64,000 bases of DNA from Nocardioides marmorisolisilvae (GTDB lineage Bacteria > Actinomycetota > Actinomycetes > Propionibacteriales > Nocardioidaceae): the NCBI RefSeq assembly GCF_003725775.1, contig NZ_RJSG01000001.1, positions 310,262 through 374,261 of the forward strand, read 5' to 3'. Positions 25,354-33,215 of this stretch are shown here, piece after piece (the stretch's first letter is position 1; every line of letters begins with the position of its first letter). The notes beneath the pieces were generated by a model that made no database searches, was not told the origin of the DNA, and saw only the letters and a program-made list of their open reading frames with translations. The translations under genes were made by a program, and so were the position numbers.

Positions 25354-26800
25354 TCCGTTGAGAGAGCCCCGCATCGCGATCATCGGCGCGGGCATGTCCG
25401 GGATCTGCCTGGGCGCACTGCTGCTGCGCGCCGGGATCCGGGACGTGGTGCTCCTGGAGAAGAACCAGGACCTCGGCGGTACCTGGCGGGACAACAGCTA
25501 CCCGGGGATCGCCTGTGATGTGCCGTCGCGGTTCTACCAGTTCACGTTCGCGCTGAACCCGGACTGGACCCACCGCTACTCACCCGGCGCGGAGATCCAC
25601 GCCTACTTCGAGAAGGTCGCCCGCGACACCGGCGTGGCCGACCGGGTCCGCTTCGGGACCACGGTCGTCGAGACGCGCTGGACCGGCGCGGCCTGGTCGG
25701 TGACCACCGACGACGGCGTGAGCGCCGAGTACGACTTCGTGGTCTCGGCGACCGGGATCCTGCACCACCCTCGCTACCCGAACATCGAGGGGCTGGACTC
25801 GTTCGCCGGGCCGGCCTTCCACTCCGCGCGCTGGGACCACTCGGTCGACCTGTCCGACAAGCGCGTGGGGCTGATCGGGACCGGTTCCACCGGCGTGCAG
25901 ATCCTGTCCGCGCTGGCCGGCAACGTGGACCGGCTGCTCCTGTTCCAGCGGACTCCCCACTGGGTGATGCAGCTGGCCAACCCGGAGTTCAGGCCGATCA
26001 CCCGTCGGCTGCACCGCCGCTTCCCGGCGTACGACCGGTTCAGCTACCACGCAGCCCGCAAGCAGATCGAGTCGCTCTCGCCGGCACTGCTGCACCCCGG
26101 CAAGACGCGCCGGTTCCTGACCTGGCTGTGCCGCCGGCAGCTGAACAAGATCGTCGACCCCGAGCTGCGCGCGAAGCTGACCCCGGACAGCCAGCCGATG
26201 TGCCGGCGGCTGATCATCTCGCCCGGCTACTACGACGCGATCCAGGACCCGACCGTGGAGCTGGTCACCGATCGGATCGAGCGGATCACGCCGACCGGAG
26301 TCGTCACCGATGGCGTCGAGCATCCCGTCGACGTGCTCGTGCTGGCGACCGGGTTCGACGCGCACGCCTACGTCCGGCCGATGCGCCTGGTGGGCCCGGG
26401 CGGCCTCACCCTGGAGCACGCCTGGGCAGACGGACCGCGGGCTTACCGCACCGTCGCCGTCCCGGGCTTCCCGAACTTCTTCATGCTGATGGGCCCGAAC
26501 TCACCGGTCGGCAACTACGCGCTGACCGCGATCGCGGAGACGCAGGCCAACTACGTCCTCGACTGGGTGCAGCGCTGGCGCCGCGGTGAGTTCACGACCG
26601 CCGAGCCGACCGCCGAGGCCACCGACCGCTACTACCGCGAGGTCGACGCCGCGCTGCCGGACACGGTCTGGGCGACCGGCTGCGACAGCTGGTACCTCGG
26701 CCAGAACGGCAAGCCCGAGCTGTTCCCGTGGGCGCCCGAGCAGCACAAGGTCATGCTCGCCCAACCACGCGACGACGAGTTCCACATCGTCGCTGGCTGA
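25346..26800 (+). CDS. flavin monooxygenase, Baeyer-Villiger type
   Basis: A 484-residue FAD/NADPH monooxygenase. FAD-binding G-A-G-M-S-G (14-19), G-G-T-W-R-D (44-49), the fingerprint F-A-G-P-A-F-H-S-A-R-W-D-H (153-165) and the NADPH motif G-T-G-S-T-G (178-183) are present. The fingerprint ends W-D where classical Baeyer-Villiger enzymes have W-P, and the protein is on the short side, so a related FMO activity is possible. It would insert oxygen next to a ketone. The ATG lies inside the esterase stop region. Its stop codon lies inside a 19-base tandem repeat. Confidence 0.87.
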   Translation: MSDPLREPRIAIIGAGMSGICLGALLLRAGIRDVVLLEKNQDLGGTWRDNSYPGIACDVPSRFYQFTFALNPDWTHRYSPGAEIHAYFEKVARDTGVADRVRFGTTVVETRWTGAAWSVTTDDGVSAEYDFVVSATGILHHPRYPNIEGLDSFAGPAFHSARWDHSVDLSDKRVGLIGTGSTGVQILSALAGNVDRLLLFQRTPHWVMQLANPEFRPITRRLHRRFPAYDRFSYHAARKQIESLSPALLHPGKTRRFLTWLCRRQLNKIVDPELRAKLTPDSQPMCRRLIISPGYYDAIQDPTVELVTDRIERITPTGVVTDGVEHPVDVLVLATGFDAHAYVRPMRLVGPGGLTLEHAWADGPRAYRTVAVPGFPNFFMLMGPNSPVGNYALTAIAETQANYVLDWVQRWRRGEFTTAEPTAEATDRYYREVDAALPDTVWATGCDSWYLGQNGKPELFPWAPEQHKVMLAQPRDDEFHIVAG

Positions 26801-26851
26801 GCGACCAGGTGCTGGTTGAGCGACGATGTGCCGGTTGAGCCTGTCGAAACC
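26795..26851. repeat. three 19-base tandem units of the dispersed repeat
   Basis: Units begin at 26795 (GGCTGAGCGACCAGGTGCT), 26814 (GGTTGAGCGACGATGTGCC) and 26833 (GGTTGAGCCTGTCGAAACC). The first holds the stop codon of the monooxygenase; the third ends at the stop codon of the convergent SDR. It fills the whole convergent gap. Confidence 0.75.
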
Positions 26852-27732
26852 TAGATCGCGTTCTTGCGCAGGTAGTCACCGAAGCCCGGGCTGACCGACT
26901 CGGCGAAGGCGGCCCACGCGGCGACCAGCGGGGTGACCCGGCGCGAACGGCTGACCACCGCGTCGCAGACGACGTCGGCCGCCTGGTCCATGCTGAGCGC
27001 CGGCATCCGGCTGTAGAGCTTGGTCGGGGTGATCATCGGGGTGCGCACCAGCGGCATCCGCACGTTGGTGAACACGACGCCGTCGTCGAGCACCTCACCC
27101 TGGACGCAGTCCGACCACGCTTCGAGCGCCGCCTTGGACGCGGTGTAGCCGGAGAACCGTGCCGGGTGCAGCATCGCGGCCCAGCTGGAGATGTTGATGA
27201 CGTGGCCGTTCTCGCGCTCCACCATCGTGGGCAGCAGGCCCATCGTCAGTCGTACGGCGGCGAAGTAGTTGAGGTGCATCGGGCGCTCGAAGTCGTGGAA
27301 CCGGTCGACCGAGTGCCGCACCTTGCGCCGGATCGACATGCCGGCGTTGTTGACGAGCACGTCGACGTGGCCGTGCCGGTCGAGCACCTTCGAGACCAGG
27401 GCGTCGATCTGCTCGAGGTCGGTCATGTCGCAGCGGTAGGCGAACGCCGTGCCGCCCTCCCGCGTGATCTCGTGGACGAGCTCGGTGAGCAGGTCCTCGC
27501 TGCGCGCGACCACGAGCACCTGGGCTCCCGCTGCAGCGAGCTTCACGGCGGCTGCGCGACCGATGCCGGTCGAGGCACCGGTGACGAGCACGACCTTGCC
27601 GCCGGCGGCCTTCTTCAGCGCACCGGGACCGAGGGCGCGGTTGAGCACTCCGCGCGAGCTGATCGGGGTGGCGCCGAAGGAGTTGGCGCGCTTGACGACG
27701 CTCTTGGCGATGCCGCGGGCTGACAGGTCCAT
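26851..27732 (-). CDS. SDR-family oxidoreductase with N-terminal extension
   Basis: A 293-residue SDR. The nucleotide motif T-G-A-S-T-G-I-G starts only at about residue 51, after a basic 45-residue extension that may bind membrane. NNAG and the Y-x-x-x-K pair in S-G-Y-T-A-S-K are present. The C-terminus carries another hydrophobic stretch. It resembles SDRs that sit beside Baeyer-Villiger enzymes and supply the ketone from an alcohol. It is convergent with the monooxygenase; its stop touches the tandem repeat. Confidence 0.85.
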   Translation of the reverse strand: MDLSARGIAKSVVKRANSFGATPISSRGVLNRALGPGALKKAAGGKVVLVTGASTGIGRAAAVKLAAAGAQVLVVARSEDLLTELVHEITREGGTAFAYRCDMTDLEQIDALVSKVLDRHGHVDVLVNNAGMSIRRKVRHSVDRFHDFERPMHLNYFAAVRLTMGLLPTMVERENGHVINISSWAAMLHPARFSGYTASKAALEAWSDCVQGEVLDDGVVFTNVRMPLVRTPMITPTKLYSRMPALSMDQAADVVCDAVVSRSRRVTPLVAAWAAFAESVSPGFGDYLRKNAI

Positions 27733-27800
27733 GCTGGAAGGGTAGGTGTTACCAAGCGTCGTAGGTACTGACTGTGACGCACGAGATCATTGACCCGCGG

Positions 27801-27818
27801 TCTGAAGACGTCTTCAGA
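27801..27818. promoter_or_regulatory. 18-base perfect palindrome upstream of DapB-like gene
   Basis: TCTGAAGACGTCTTCAGA is its own reverse complement. It lies in the divergent gap between an SDR and the DapB-like gene, two bases before the KstR-like operator. A second regulator site is likely; the protein that binds it is unknown. Confidence 0.6.
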
Positions 27819-27820
27819 AC

Positions 27821-27834
27821 TAGAACGTGTTCTT
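27821..27834 (+). promoter_or_regulatory. KstR-like operator
   Basis: TAGAACGTGTTCTT matches the KstR consensus T-n-n-AAC-n-n-GTT-n-n-A in all but the last base. A possible -10, CAGAAT, follows at 27845-27850. The same arrangement (operator, then AGAAT element 23-24 bases later) recurs before korA at 52808. Confidence 0.6.
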
Positions 27835-27867
27835 GTTTTGCGCGCAGAATGATGGTCGAATGCCTGC

Positions 27868-28938
27868 ATGACGAAGCGTGTGGTGGTGTGGGGAACCGGT
27901 GTCGTCGGGACGATGGTGATCGCCGAGATCATGAAGAGCCCGGCGTTCGAGCTGGTCGGTGTCGGCGTGAGCAACCCGGCCAAGGTCGGCAAGGACGCCG
28001 GTGAGATCGCACGCATCGACCCGACCGGCGTGATCGCCACCGACGACGTCGACGCGCTGATCGCGCTGAAGCCGGACGCCCTGGTGCACTACGGCCCGAC
28101 GGCCCAGTACGCCGACGAGAACATCCGGGTCATGTCCTCCTTCCTGCGCGCCGGCATCGACGTCTGCTCGACCGCGATGACCCCGTGGGTCTGGCCGACG
28201 ATGAAGCAGAACCCGCCGAACTGGATCGACCCGATCACCGAGGCCTGCGAGGCCGGCAACGCGTCCTGCTTCACCACCGGCATCGACCCGGGCTTCGCCA
28301 ACGACCTGTTCCCGCTGACCCTGATGGGACTGTGCGGCGAGGTCGAGTCCGTGCGCGCCTCCGAGCTCCTCGACTACACCGACTACGAGGGTGACTACGA
28401 GGACGAGATGGGTATCGGCCGTCCGCCGGAGTACACCCCGCTGCTGGAGATCCCGGACCTGCTGATCATGGCCTGGGGTGCGACCGTGCCGATGATCGCG
28501 CACGCTGCCGGCATCGAGCTCGACGACATCACCACGACCTGGGAGAAGTGGGTCACCCCGACCGACCGCAAGACCGCCAAGGGCGTCATCGAGGCCGGCA
28601 ACGTGGCGGCCATCCGGTTCACCATCAACGGCGTCTACCAGGGCCGCGAGGTCATCTCCCTCGAGCACGTCAACCGGATCGGCCTGGATGCAGCACCGGA
28701 GTGGCCGGCCGGCTCGGCCGACGACGTCTACCGGGTCGACATCATCGGGTCGCCGTCGATCTCGCAGGAGACGGCGTTCCGGTTCACCGACGGCTCGGGT
28801 CGTGCGCCCGCCGTCGCCGGCTGCCTGGCCACCGGCCTGCGCGCGCTCAACGCCGTGCCCGCGGTCAACGACCTTCCGGCCGGCTGGGTCACCGCGCTCG
28901 ACCTGCCGCTGATCCCGGGCGTCGGGACGATCCGCTAG
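27868..28938 (+). CDS. DapB-like dehydrogenase/reductase
   Basis: A 356-residue NAD(P)-binding protein of the dihydrodipicolinate-reductase-like group. The Rossmann motif G-T-G-V-V-G is at residues 9-14, followed by a G-V-G-V-S-N-P strand end; the C-terminal half is an alpha/beta domain related to 2,4-diaminopentanoate dehydrogenase-type proteins. It is not a true DapB: it is about 100 residues longer and lacks the recognisable lysine-pathway context. A KstR-like operator and an 18-base palindrome precede it, so it may belong to a lipid regulon. Substrate unknown. Confidence 0.75.
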   Translation: MTKRVVVWGTGVVGTMVIAEIMKSPAFELVGVGVSNPAKVGKDAGEIARIDPTGVIATDDVDALIALKPDALVHYGPTAQYADENIRVMSSFLRAGIDVCSTAMTPWVWPTMKQNPPNWIDPITEACEAGNASCFTTGIDPGFANDLFPLTLMGLCGEVESVRASELLDYTDYEGDYEDEMGIGRPPEYTPLLEIPDLLIMAWGATVPMIAHAAGIELDDITTTWEKWVTPTDRKTAKGVIEAGNVAAIRFTINGVYQGREVISLEHVNRIGLDAAPEWPAGSADDVYRVDIIGSPSISQETAFRFTDGSGRAPAVAGCLATGLRALNAVPAVNDLPAGWVTALDLPLIPGVGTIR

Positions 28939-29633
28939 GACGCTGCCTCGACCAGGGCCTTGAACAGACCCCGGTCGGCGCGGACCTCGGGGTGCCACTG
29001 CACCGCGATCCGCAGGGTGTCCCCCGGTGCCTCCATCGCCTCGAGCAACCCGTCGTCGGCCCAGGCGACCGCGGTGAAGCCGGGGTGCTCGCGCACCGAC
29101 TGGTGGTGGTGGCAGGCCACCGGCTCGGCACCGCCGAGAACAGTCTCGAGCCGACTCCCGGGGGCGACTCGCACCGTGGTGTCGCCGAAGGTGTCGCCCC
29201 CGGGGTCGTGCGTCTCGGTGCCGATCAGGTCCGGCACGTGCTGGTCCAGCGTCCCGCCCGCGTGCACGGCCATCACCTGCATGCCCCGGCACACCCCGAG
29301 CACCGGCAGGTCACGCCCGTACGCCGCATCGAGGAGCGCCCACTCCCAGGCGTCCCGGTCCGGTCGCGGGCGGAAGGTCGTCGGCAGCGCGTCCTCGCCG
29401 TAGCGCGCCGGATCGACGTCGGCTCCCCCGCTGATCACCAGGCCGTCCAGCCGGGTGACCACAGCCGCTGCGGACTCGGCGTACGGGAGCGAGGGCGGGA
29501 GCAGCACCGGCGTCCCACCGGCGGCTTCGACCGCGAGCGCGTAGTCGCTCGGCAGCAGGTCTGCGGGCTGGTCCCAGACACCCCAGCGTGCCTGCTCCCG
29601 GTACGTGCTCAGGCCGATCAGCGGACGGGTCAT
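28935..29633 (-). CDS. puuD: gamma-glutamyl-amide hydrolase (PuuD-like)
   Basis: A 232-residue class I glutamine-amidotransferase-fold hydrolase. The catalytic triad is Cys115 (G-V-C-R-G), His214 and Glu216 (Q-W-H-P-E). PuuD-type enzymes release glutamate from gamma-glutamyl compounds at the end of the gamma-glutamylation pathway. It is the last gene of a six-gene minus-strand operon, 10 bases behind the SDR. Its stop codon shares a CTAG with the stop of the convergent DapB-like gene. Confidence 0.88.
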   Translation of the reverse strand: MTRPLIGLSTYREQARWGVWDQPADLLPSDYALAVEAAGGTPVLLPPSLPYAESAAAVVTRLDGLVISGGADVDPARYGEDALPTTFRPRPDRDAWEWALLDAAYGRDLPVLGVCRGMQVMAVHAGGTLDQHVPDLIGTETHDPGGDTFGDTTVRVAPGSRLETVLGGAEPVACHHHQSVREHPGFTAVAWADDGLLEAMEAPGDTLRIAVQWHPEVRADRGLFKALVEAAS

Positions 29634-29643
29634 GGCGTGACGA

Positions 29644-30414
29644 TCAGAGCGGCGTGACGTAGGCGCCGGAGATGCCGCCGTCGACCAGGAAGGTGTTGGC
29701 GGTCATGAACGAGGACTCGTCCGAGGCCAGGAACAGCACCGCGTTCGCCATCTCCTCGGGCTCACCGAAGCGACCCATCGGCACGTGCACCAGACGACGG
29801 GCGGCGCGCTCCTCGTCCTTGGCGAACAGCTCCTGCAGCAGCGGCGTGTTCACCGGTCCGGGGCAGAGCGCGTTGACCCGCACCCCCTGGCGGGCGAACT
29901 GCACGCCGAGCTCGCGGGTCATCGACAGCACGCCGCCCTTGGAGGCGGAGTAGGAGATCTGCGAGGTGGCCGCACCCATCACCGCGACGAACGATGCCGT
30001 GTTGATGATCGAGCCCTTGCCCTGCTCGAGCATGTAGGGCAGCGCGGCCTTGCAGCACAGGTAGACGCTGGTCAGGTTGACCTCCTGGACCTTGCGCCAG
30101 GCGTCCAGGTCGGTGTCCAGGATCGAGTCGTCCTCCGGGGGGCTGATGCCCGCATTGTTGAAGGCGATGTCGACGGACCCGTAGGTGTCCTTGGCCGTCT
30201 TGAACAGCGCGTCGACCTCGTCCTTGCTGGTCACGTTCGTGTGCACGTAGGTGACGCCGAGCTCTGCTGCGAGCTCGGCTCCCCGCGCGTCGTCGAGGTC
30301 GCCGATGACGACGTTCGCGCCCTCCTCGAGGAAGCGCTTGACGGTGGCGAGTCCGATACCGGAGCAGCCGCCGGTGATGACGGCGGTGCGGCCTTCGAGA
30401 CGTGGTCCGGGCAT
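29644..30414 (-). CDS. SDR in gamma-glutamylation operon
   Basis: A 256-residue classical SDR: T-G-G-C-S-G-I-G near residue 14, NNAG, Y-S-A-S-K, and the conserved C-terminal V-D-G-G. It lies between the aldehyde dehydrogenase and the PuuD-like hydrolase with gaps of 15 and 10 bases. In the putrescine route a flavin amine oxidase (PuuB) sits here; an SDR instead suggests that the glutamylated substrate carries a hydroxyl that must be oxidised to the aldehyde, as with ethanolamine. That is inference. Confidence 0.85.
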   Translation of the reverse strand: MPGPRLEGRTAVITGGCSGIGLATVKRFLEEGANVVIGDLDDARGAELAAELGVTYVHTNVTSKDEVDALFKTAKDTYGSVDIAFNNAGISPPEDDSILDTDLDAWRKVQEVNLTSVYLCCKAALPYMLEQGKGSIINTASFVAVMGAATSQISYSASKGGVLSMTRELGVQFARQGVRVNALCPGPVNTPLLQELFAKDEERAARRLVHVPMGRFGEPEEMANAVLFLASDESSFMTANTFLVDGGISGAYVTPL

Positions 30415-30429
30415 GGTGGTGATCCCCCT

Positions 30430-31791
30430 CTAGTCCTGAGCGATGAAGACGTTCTTCTCCTCGGTGAACGCGTTGGGTGCGTCCGGACCGAGTTCCCGGC
30501 CGAGGCCGGACTGCTTGTAGCCGCCGAACGGCGTCCAGTAGCGAACCGATGAGTGCGAGTTGACCGACAGGTTGCCGGACTCGACCCCGCGCGCGACCCG
30601 CAGCGCACGACCGACGTCGCGGGTGAAGATCGAGCCGGAGAGCCCGTACTCGGTGTCGTTGGCCAGCCGGATCGCGTCGGCCTCGTCGTCGAACGGCATC
30701 ACCGCGACCAGCGGGCCGAACACCTCCTCGCGCCAGACCGGCATCGCGGTGTCGTGCGCCTCCACCACTGTCGGCGGCAACCAGAAGCCATCCGTGCCCG
30801 CCGGCATGCTGCCGGTGAAGGCCGGCGTGATGGCGTCGAGGTAGGCCTGCACCGACTCCTGCTGCTTCGCCGAGACCATCGGCCCCATCTCGCTGGCCGG
30901 GTCGGACGGGTCGATCACCTTCAGCGCCTTGACCGAGGTCTCCAGGCCCGCCATGAACTCGTCGTACGCCGAGCGCTGGACCAGGATCCGCGACCGGGCG
31001 CAGCAGTCCTGGCCGGCGTTGTCGAAGACCGCGTACGGCGCGGTGGCGGCCGCCTTCGCGACGTCGGCGTCGGCGAAGACGATGTTCGCGCTCTTGCCGC
31101 CGAGCTCGAGGGTCACCCGCTTCACCTGGTCGGCGCAGCCGCGCATGATCTGCTTGCCGACCTCGGTCGAGCCGGTGAAGCAGACCTTGCGAACGGCCGG
31201 GTGGGTGACGAACCGGTCGCCGACGACCGAGCCCTTGCCGGGGATCACTGTGAAGACGTGCTCAGGCAGCCCGGCCTCCAGCGCCAGCTCGGCCAGGCGG
31301 ATCGCGGTCAGCGGCGTGATCTCGGCGGGCTTGAGCACCACGGTGTTGCCGGCCGCCAGCGCCGGCGCGAAGCCCCAGCCCGCGATCGGCATCGGGAAGT
31401 TCCAGGGGACGATGATCCCGACCACGCCGAGCGGCTCGTGGAAGGTCAGGTCGACTCCTCCGGCGACCGGGATCTGCCGGCCGAAGAGTCGCTCCGGTGC
31501 CGCGGAGTAGTAGTTCAGGCAGTCACGGACGTTGCCCGCCTCCCAGCGCGCGTTGCCGATCGTGTGACCCGAGTTCGCGACCTCGAGCAGGGCGAGCTCC
31601 TCGAGGTGCGCATCCACGACCGCGGCGAAGGACCGCAGCAGCCGGGCCCGCTCGCCGGGTGCGACGTCGCGCCAGGCCGGAAAGGCCTCGGCGGCTCGCG
31701 CGATCGCGGCGTCGGCCTCCTCCCGGGAGGCCTCGGGTACGTCGGTCAACGCCTGGCCGGTGGCCGGGTTGATGACAGTGAAGCTGCTCAT
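30430..31791 (-). CDS. aldehyde dehydrogenase
   Basis: A 453-residue NAD(P)-dependent aldehyde dehydrogenase. V-P-W-N-F-P (128-133), the general base Glu229 (L-E-L-G-G-K) and the nucleophile Cys263 (G-Q-D-C-C) are all present. It would oxidise the gamma-glutamyl aminoaldehyde to the acid before hydrolysis, the PuuC step. It is 48 bases behind the glutamine-synthetase-like gene; that gap holds a repeat copy. Confidence 0.92.
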   Translation of the reverse strand: MSSFTVINPATGQALTDVPEASREEADAAIARAAEAFPAWRDVAPGERARLLRSFAAVVDAHLEELALLEVANSGHTIGNARWEAGNVRDCLNYYSAAPERLFGRQIPVAGGVDLTFHEPLGVVGIIVPWNFPMPIAGWGFAPALAAGNTVVLKPAEITPLTAIRLAELALEAGLPEHVFTVIPGKGSVVGDRFVTHPAVRKVCFTGSTEVGKQIMRGCADQVKRVTLELGGKSANIVFADADVAKAAATAPYAVFDNAGQDCCARSRILVQRSAYDEFMAGLETSVKALKVIDPSDPASEMGPMVSAKQQESVQAYLDAITPAFTGSMPAGTDGFWLPPTVVEAHDTAMPVWREEVFGPLVAVMPFDDEADAIRLANDTEYGLSGSIFTRDVGRALRVARGVESGNLSVNSHSSVRYWTPFGGYKQSGLGRELGPDAPNAFTEEKNVFIAQD

Positions 31792-31803
31792 CTCTCTCTT
31801 TCG

Positions 31804-31832
31804 GGTTGCGACGTCTCGACAAGCTCGACGAA
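31804..31832. repeat. dispersed repeat between puuA-like and aldehyde dehydrogenase genes
   Basis: Plus strand begins GGTTGCGACGTCTCGACAAG and continues CTCGACGAAC: a diverged copy of the GGTTGAG/CTCGACAAGC family with inverted-repeat character. It sits inside the operon, so it might modulate message stability between the two genes. Confidence 0.55.
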
Positions 31833-31839
31833 CAAGGCA

Positions 31840-33207
31840 CTACATCCGCTCGAAGCTCCGCTTGAGCTCCCAGTCGGTGACGGCGGCACCGAACGCGGCC
31901 AGCTCGACGTCGGCCATGTTCGTGTAGTGGTCGACGACCTCGTCGCCGAACGCCTTGCGTGCGACCGCCGAGGATACGAAGGCCTCCCGGGCGTCGCGCA
32001 GGGACCCCGGCACCTTGCCGCGACCGGTGGCGGCGTACGCGTTGCCCTCCAGCGCCGGCTCGAGCTCGAGCTCGTTCTCGATGCCGTGCAGGCCACCGGC
32101 GAGCATCGCGGCCAGCGCCAGGTAGGGATTCACGTCACCGCCCGGAACCCGGTTCTCCATCCGCGCGCCGGCGCCGCGACCGACCAGCCGCACCGCACAG
32201 GTCCGGTTGTCCTCGCCCCAGGCGATCGTGGTCGGCGCGAACGAGCCGTCGGCGAAGCGCTTGTAGGAGTTGATGTTCGGGGCGTAGAGCAGCGTCAGCT
32301 CGGTCATCGTGGCGAGCACACCGGCGACGAAGTGGTCGTACAGCGCGCTGCGGGTGCCGGCGCCCTCGTCCCAGAAGACCAGTCCGCCGTCGAGTCCGCG
32401 CAGCGACAGGTGGATGTGGCAGGAGTTGCCCTCGCGCTCGTTGTACTTGGCCATGAAGGTCAGCGACTTGCCGTGCGCGGCCGCGATCTCCTTGGCAGCG
32501 GTCTTGTAGACGGCGTGGTTGTCGGCGGTGACCAGCGCCTCGTCGTAGAGGAACCCGATCTCGTGCTGACCGAAGTTGCACTCGCCCTTGGAGCCCTCGA
32601 CGTTCATCCCGGCGGCGTACATGTGGTTGCGGATGTCGCGGATGACCGGCTCGATCCGGGTGCCACCGAGGATCGAGTAGTCGACGTTGTACTGGTTGGC
32701 CGGCGTCAGGTCATGGTAGTGCGCGTACGACGCCTCCTCGTAGGTGTCCTCGAAGAGGATGAACTCCAGCTCGGTCCCCGCCAGGGCGGTGAAGCCCAGC
32801 TCGCGCGCCCGTTCCAGCTGTGCCTTGAGGATCCCGCGGGGCGACTGCACCACCGGACGGTGGTCGGGCCACACCAGGTCGCACTGCACCATCGCGGTCG
32901 CGGGCAGGTGGCTGAGCACCCGGAGGGTGTCGAGGTCCAGGACGAACTCCATGTCGCCGTACCCGCGCTCCCAGGAGGTGATCGCGTAGCCGCCGACGGT
33001 GTTCATGTCGATGTCGACGCCGAGCAGGTAGTTGCAGCCCTCGGTGCCGTGCTCGACGACGACGTCGAGGAAGTACTGCCCGTGCAGCCGCTTGCCCTGG
33101 AGCCGTCCCTGCATGTCGGTGAAGGCGACCACCACGGTGTCGACGCTGCCGTCGGCGACCGCCGCCCGCAGCGCGTCCAGTGAGAGGTGCCTGTCGTTGC
33201 GCGTCAT
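31840..33207 (-). CDS. puuA: gamma-glutamylamine synthetase (glutamine-synthetase family)
   Basis: A 455-residue member of the GlnA-like family. The glutamate/ammonia-site region (E-L-E-F-I-L-F), N-x-E-G-S-K-G-E-C-N-F-G-Q-H-E and the C-terminal metal site N-P-Y-L-A-L are present, but the adenylylation Tyr loop of true GlnA is absent. Such enzymes join glutamate to an amine (PuuA, GlnA3, GlnA4 in Streptomyces). The ATG at 33207 follows AAGGAG; the longer open frame overlaps the regulator gene and is not used. It commits the amine to the pathway. Confidence 0.9.
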   Translation of the reverse strand: MTRNDRHLSLDALRAAVADGSVDTVVVAFTDMQGRLQGKRLHGQYFLDVVVEHGTEGCNYLLGVDIDMNTVGGYAITSWERGYGDMEFVLDLDTLRVLSHLPATAMVQCDLVWPDHRPVVQSPRGILKAQLERARELGFTALAGTELEFILFEDTYEEASYAHYHDLTPANQYNVDYSILGGTRIEPVIRDIRNHMYAAGMNVEGSKGECNFGQHEIGFLYDEALVTADNHAVYKTAAKEIAAAHGKSLTFMAKYNEREGNSCHIHLSLRGLDGGLVFWDEGAGTRSALYDHFVAGVLATMTELTLLYAPNINSYKRFADGSFAPTTIAWGEDNRTCAVRLVGRGAGARMENRVPGGDVNPYLALAAMLAGGLHGIENELELEPALEGNAYAATGRGKVPGSLRDAREAFVSSAVARKAFGDEVVDHYTNMADVELAAFGAAVTDWELKRSFERM

Positions 33208-33215
33208 GGTGCTCC

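Noticed and set aside
30553-33183. 876-codon open frame on the plus strand
   Set aside because: It runs opposite two well-recognised genes (aldehyde dehydrogenase and glutamine-synthetase-like ligase) and has no recognisable domain.
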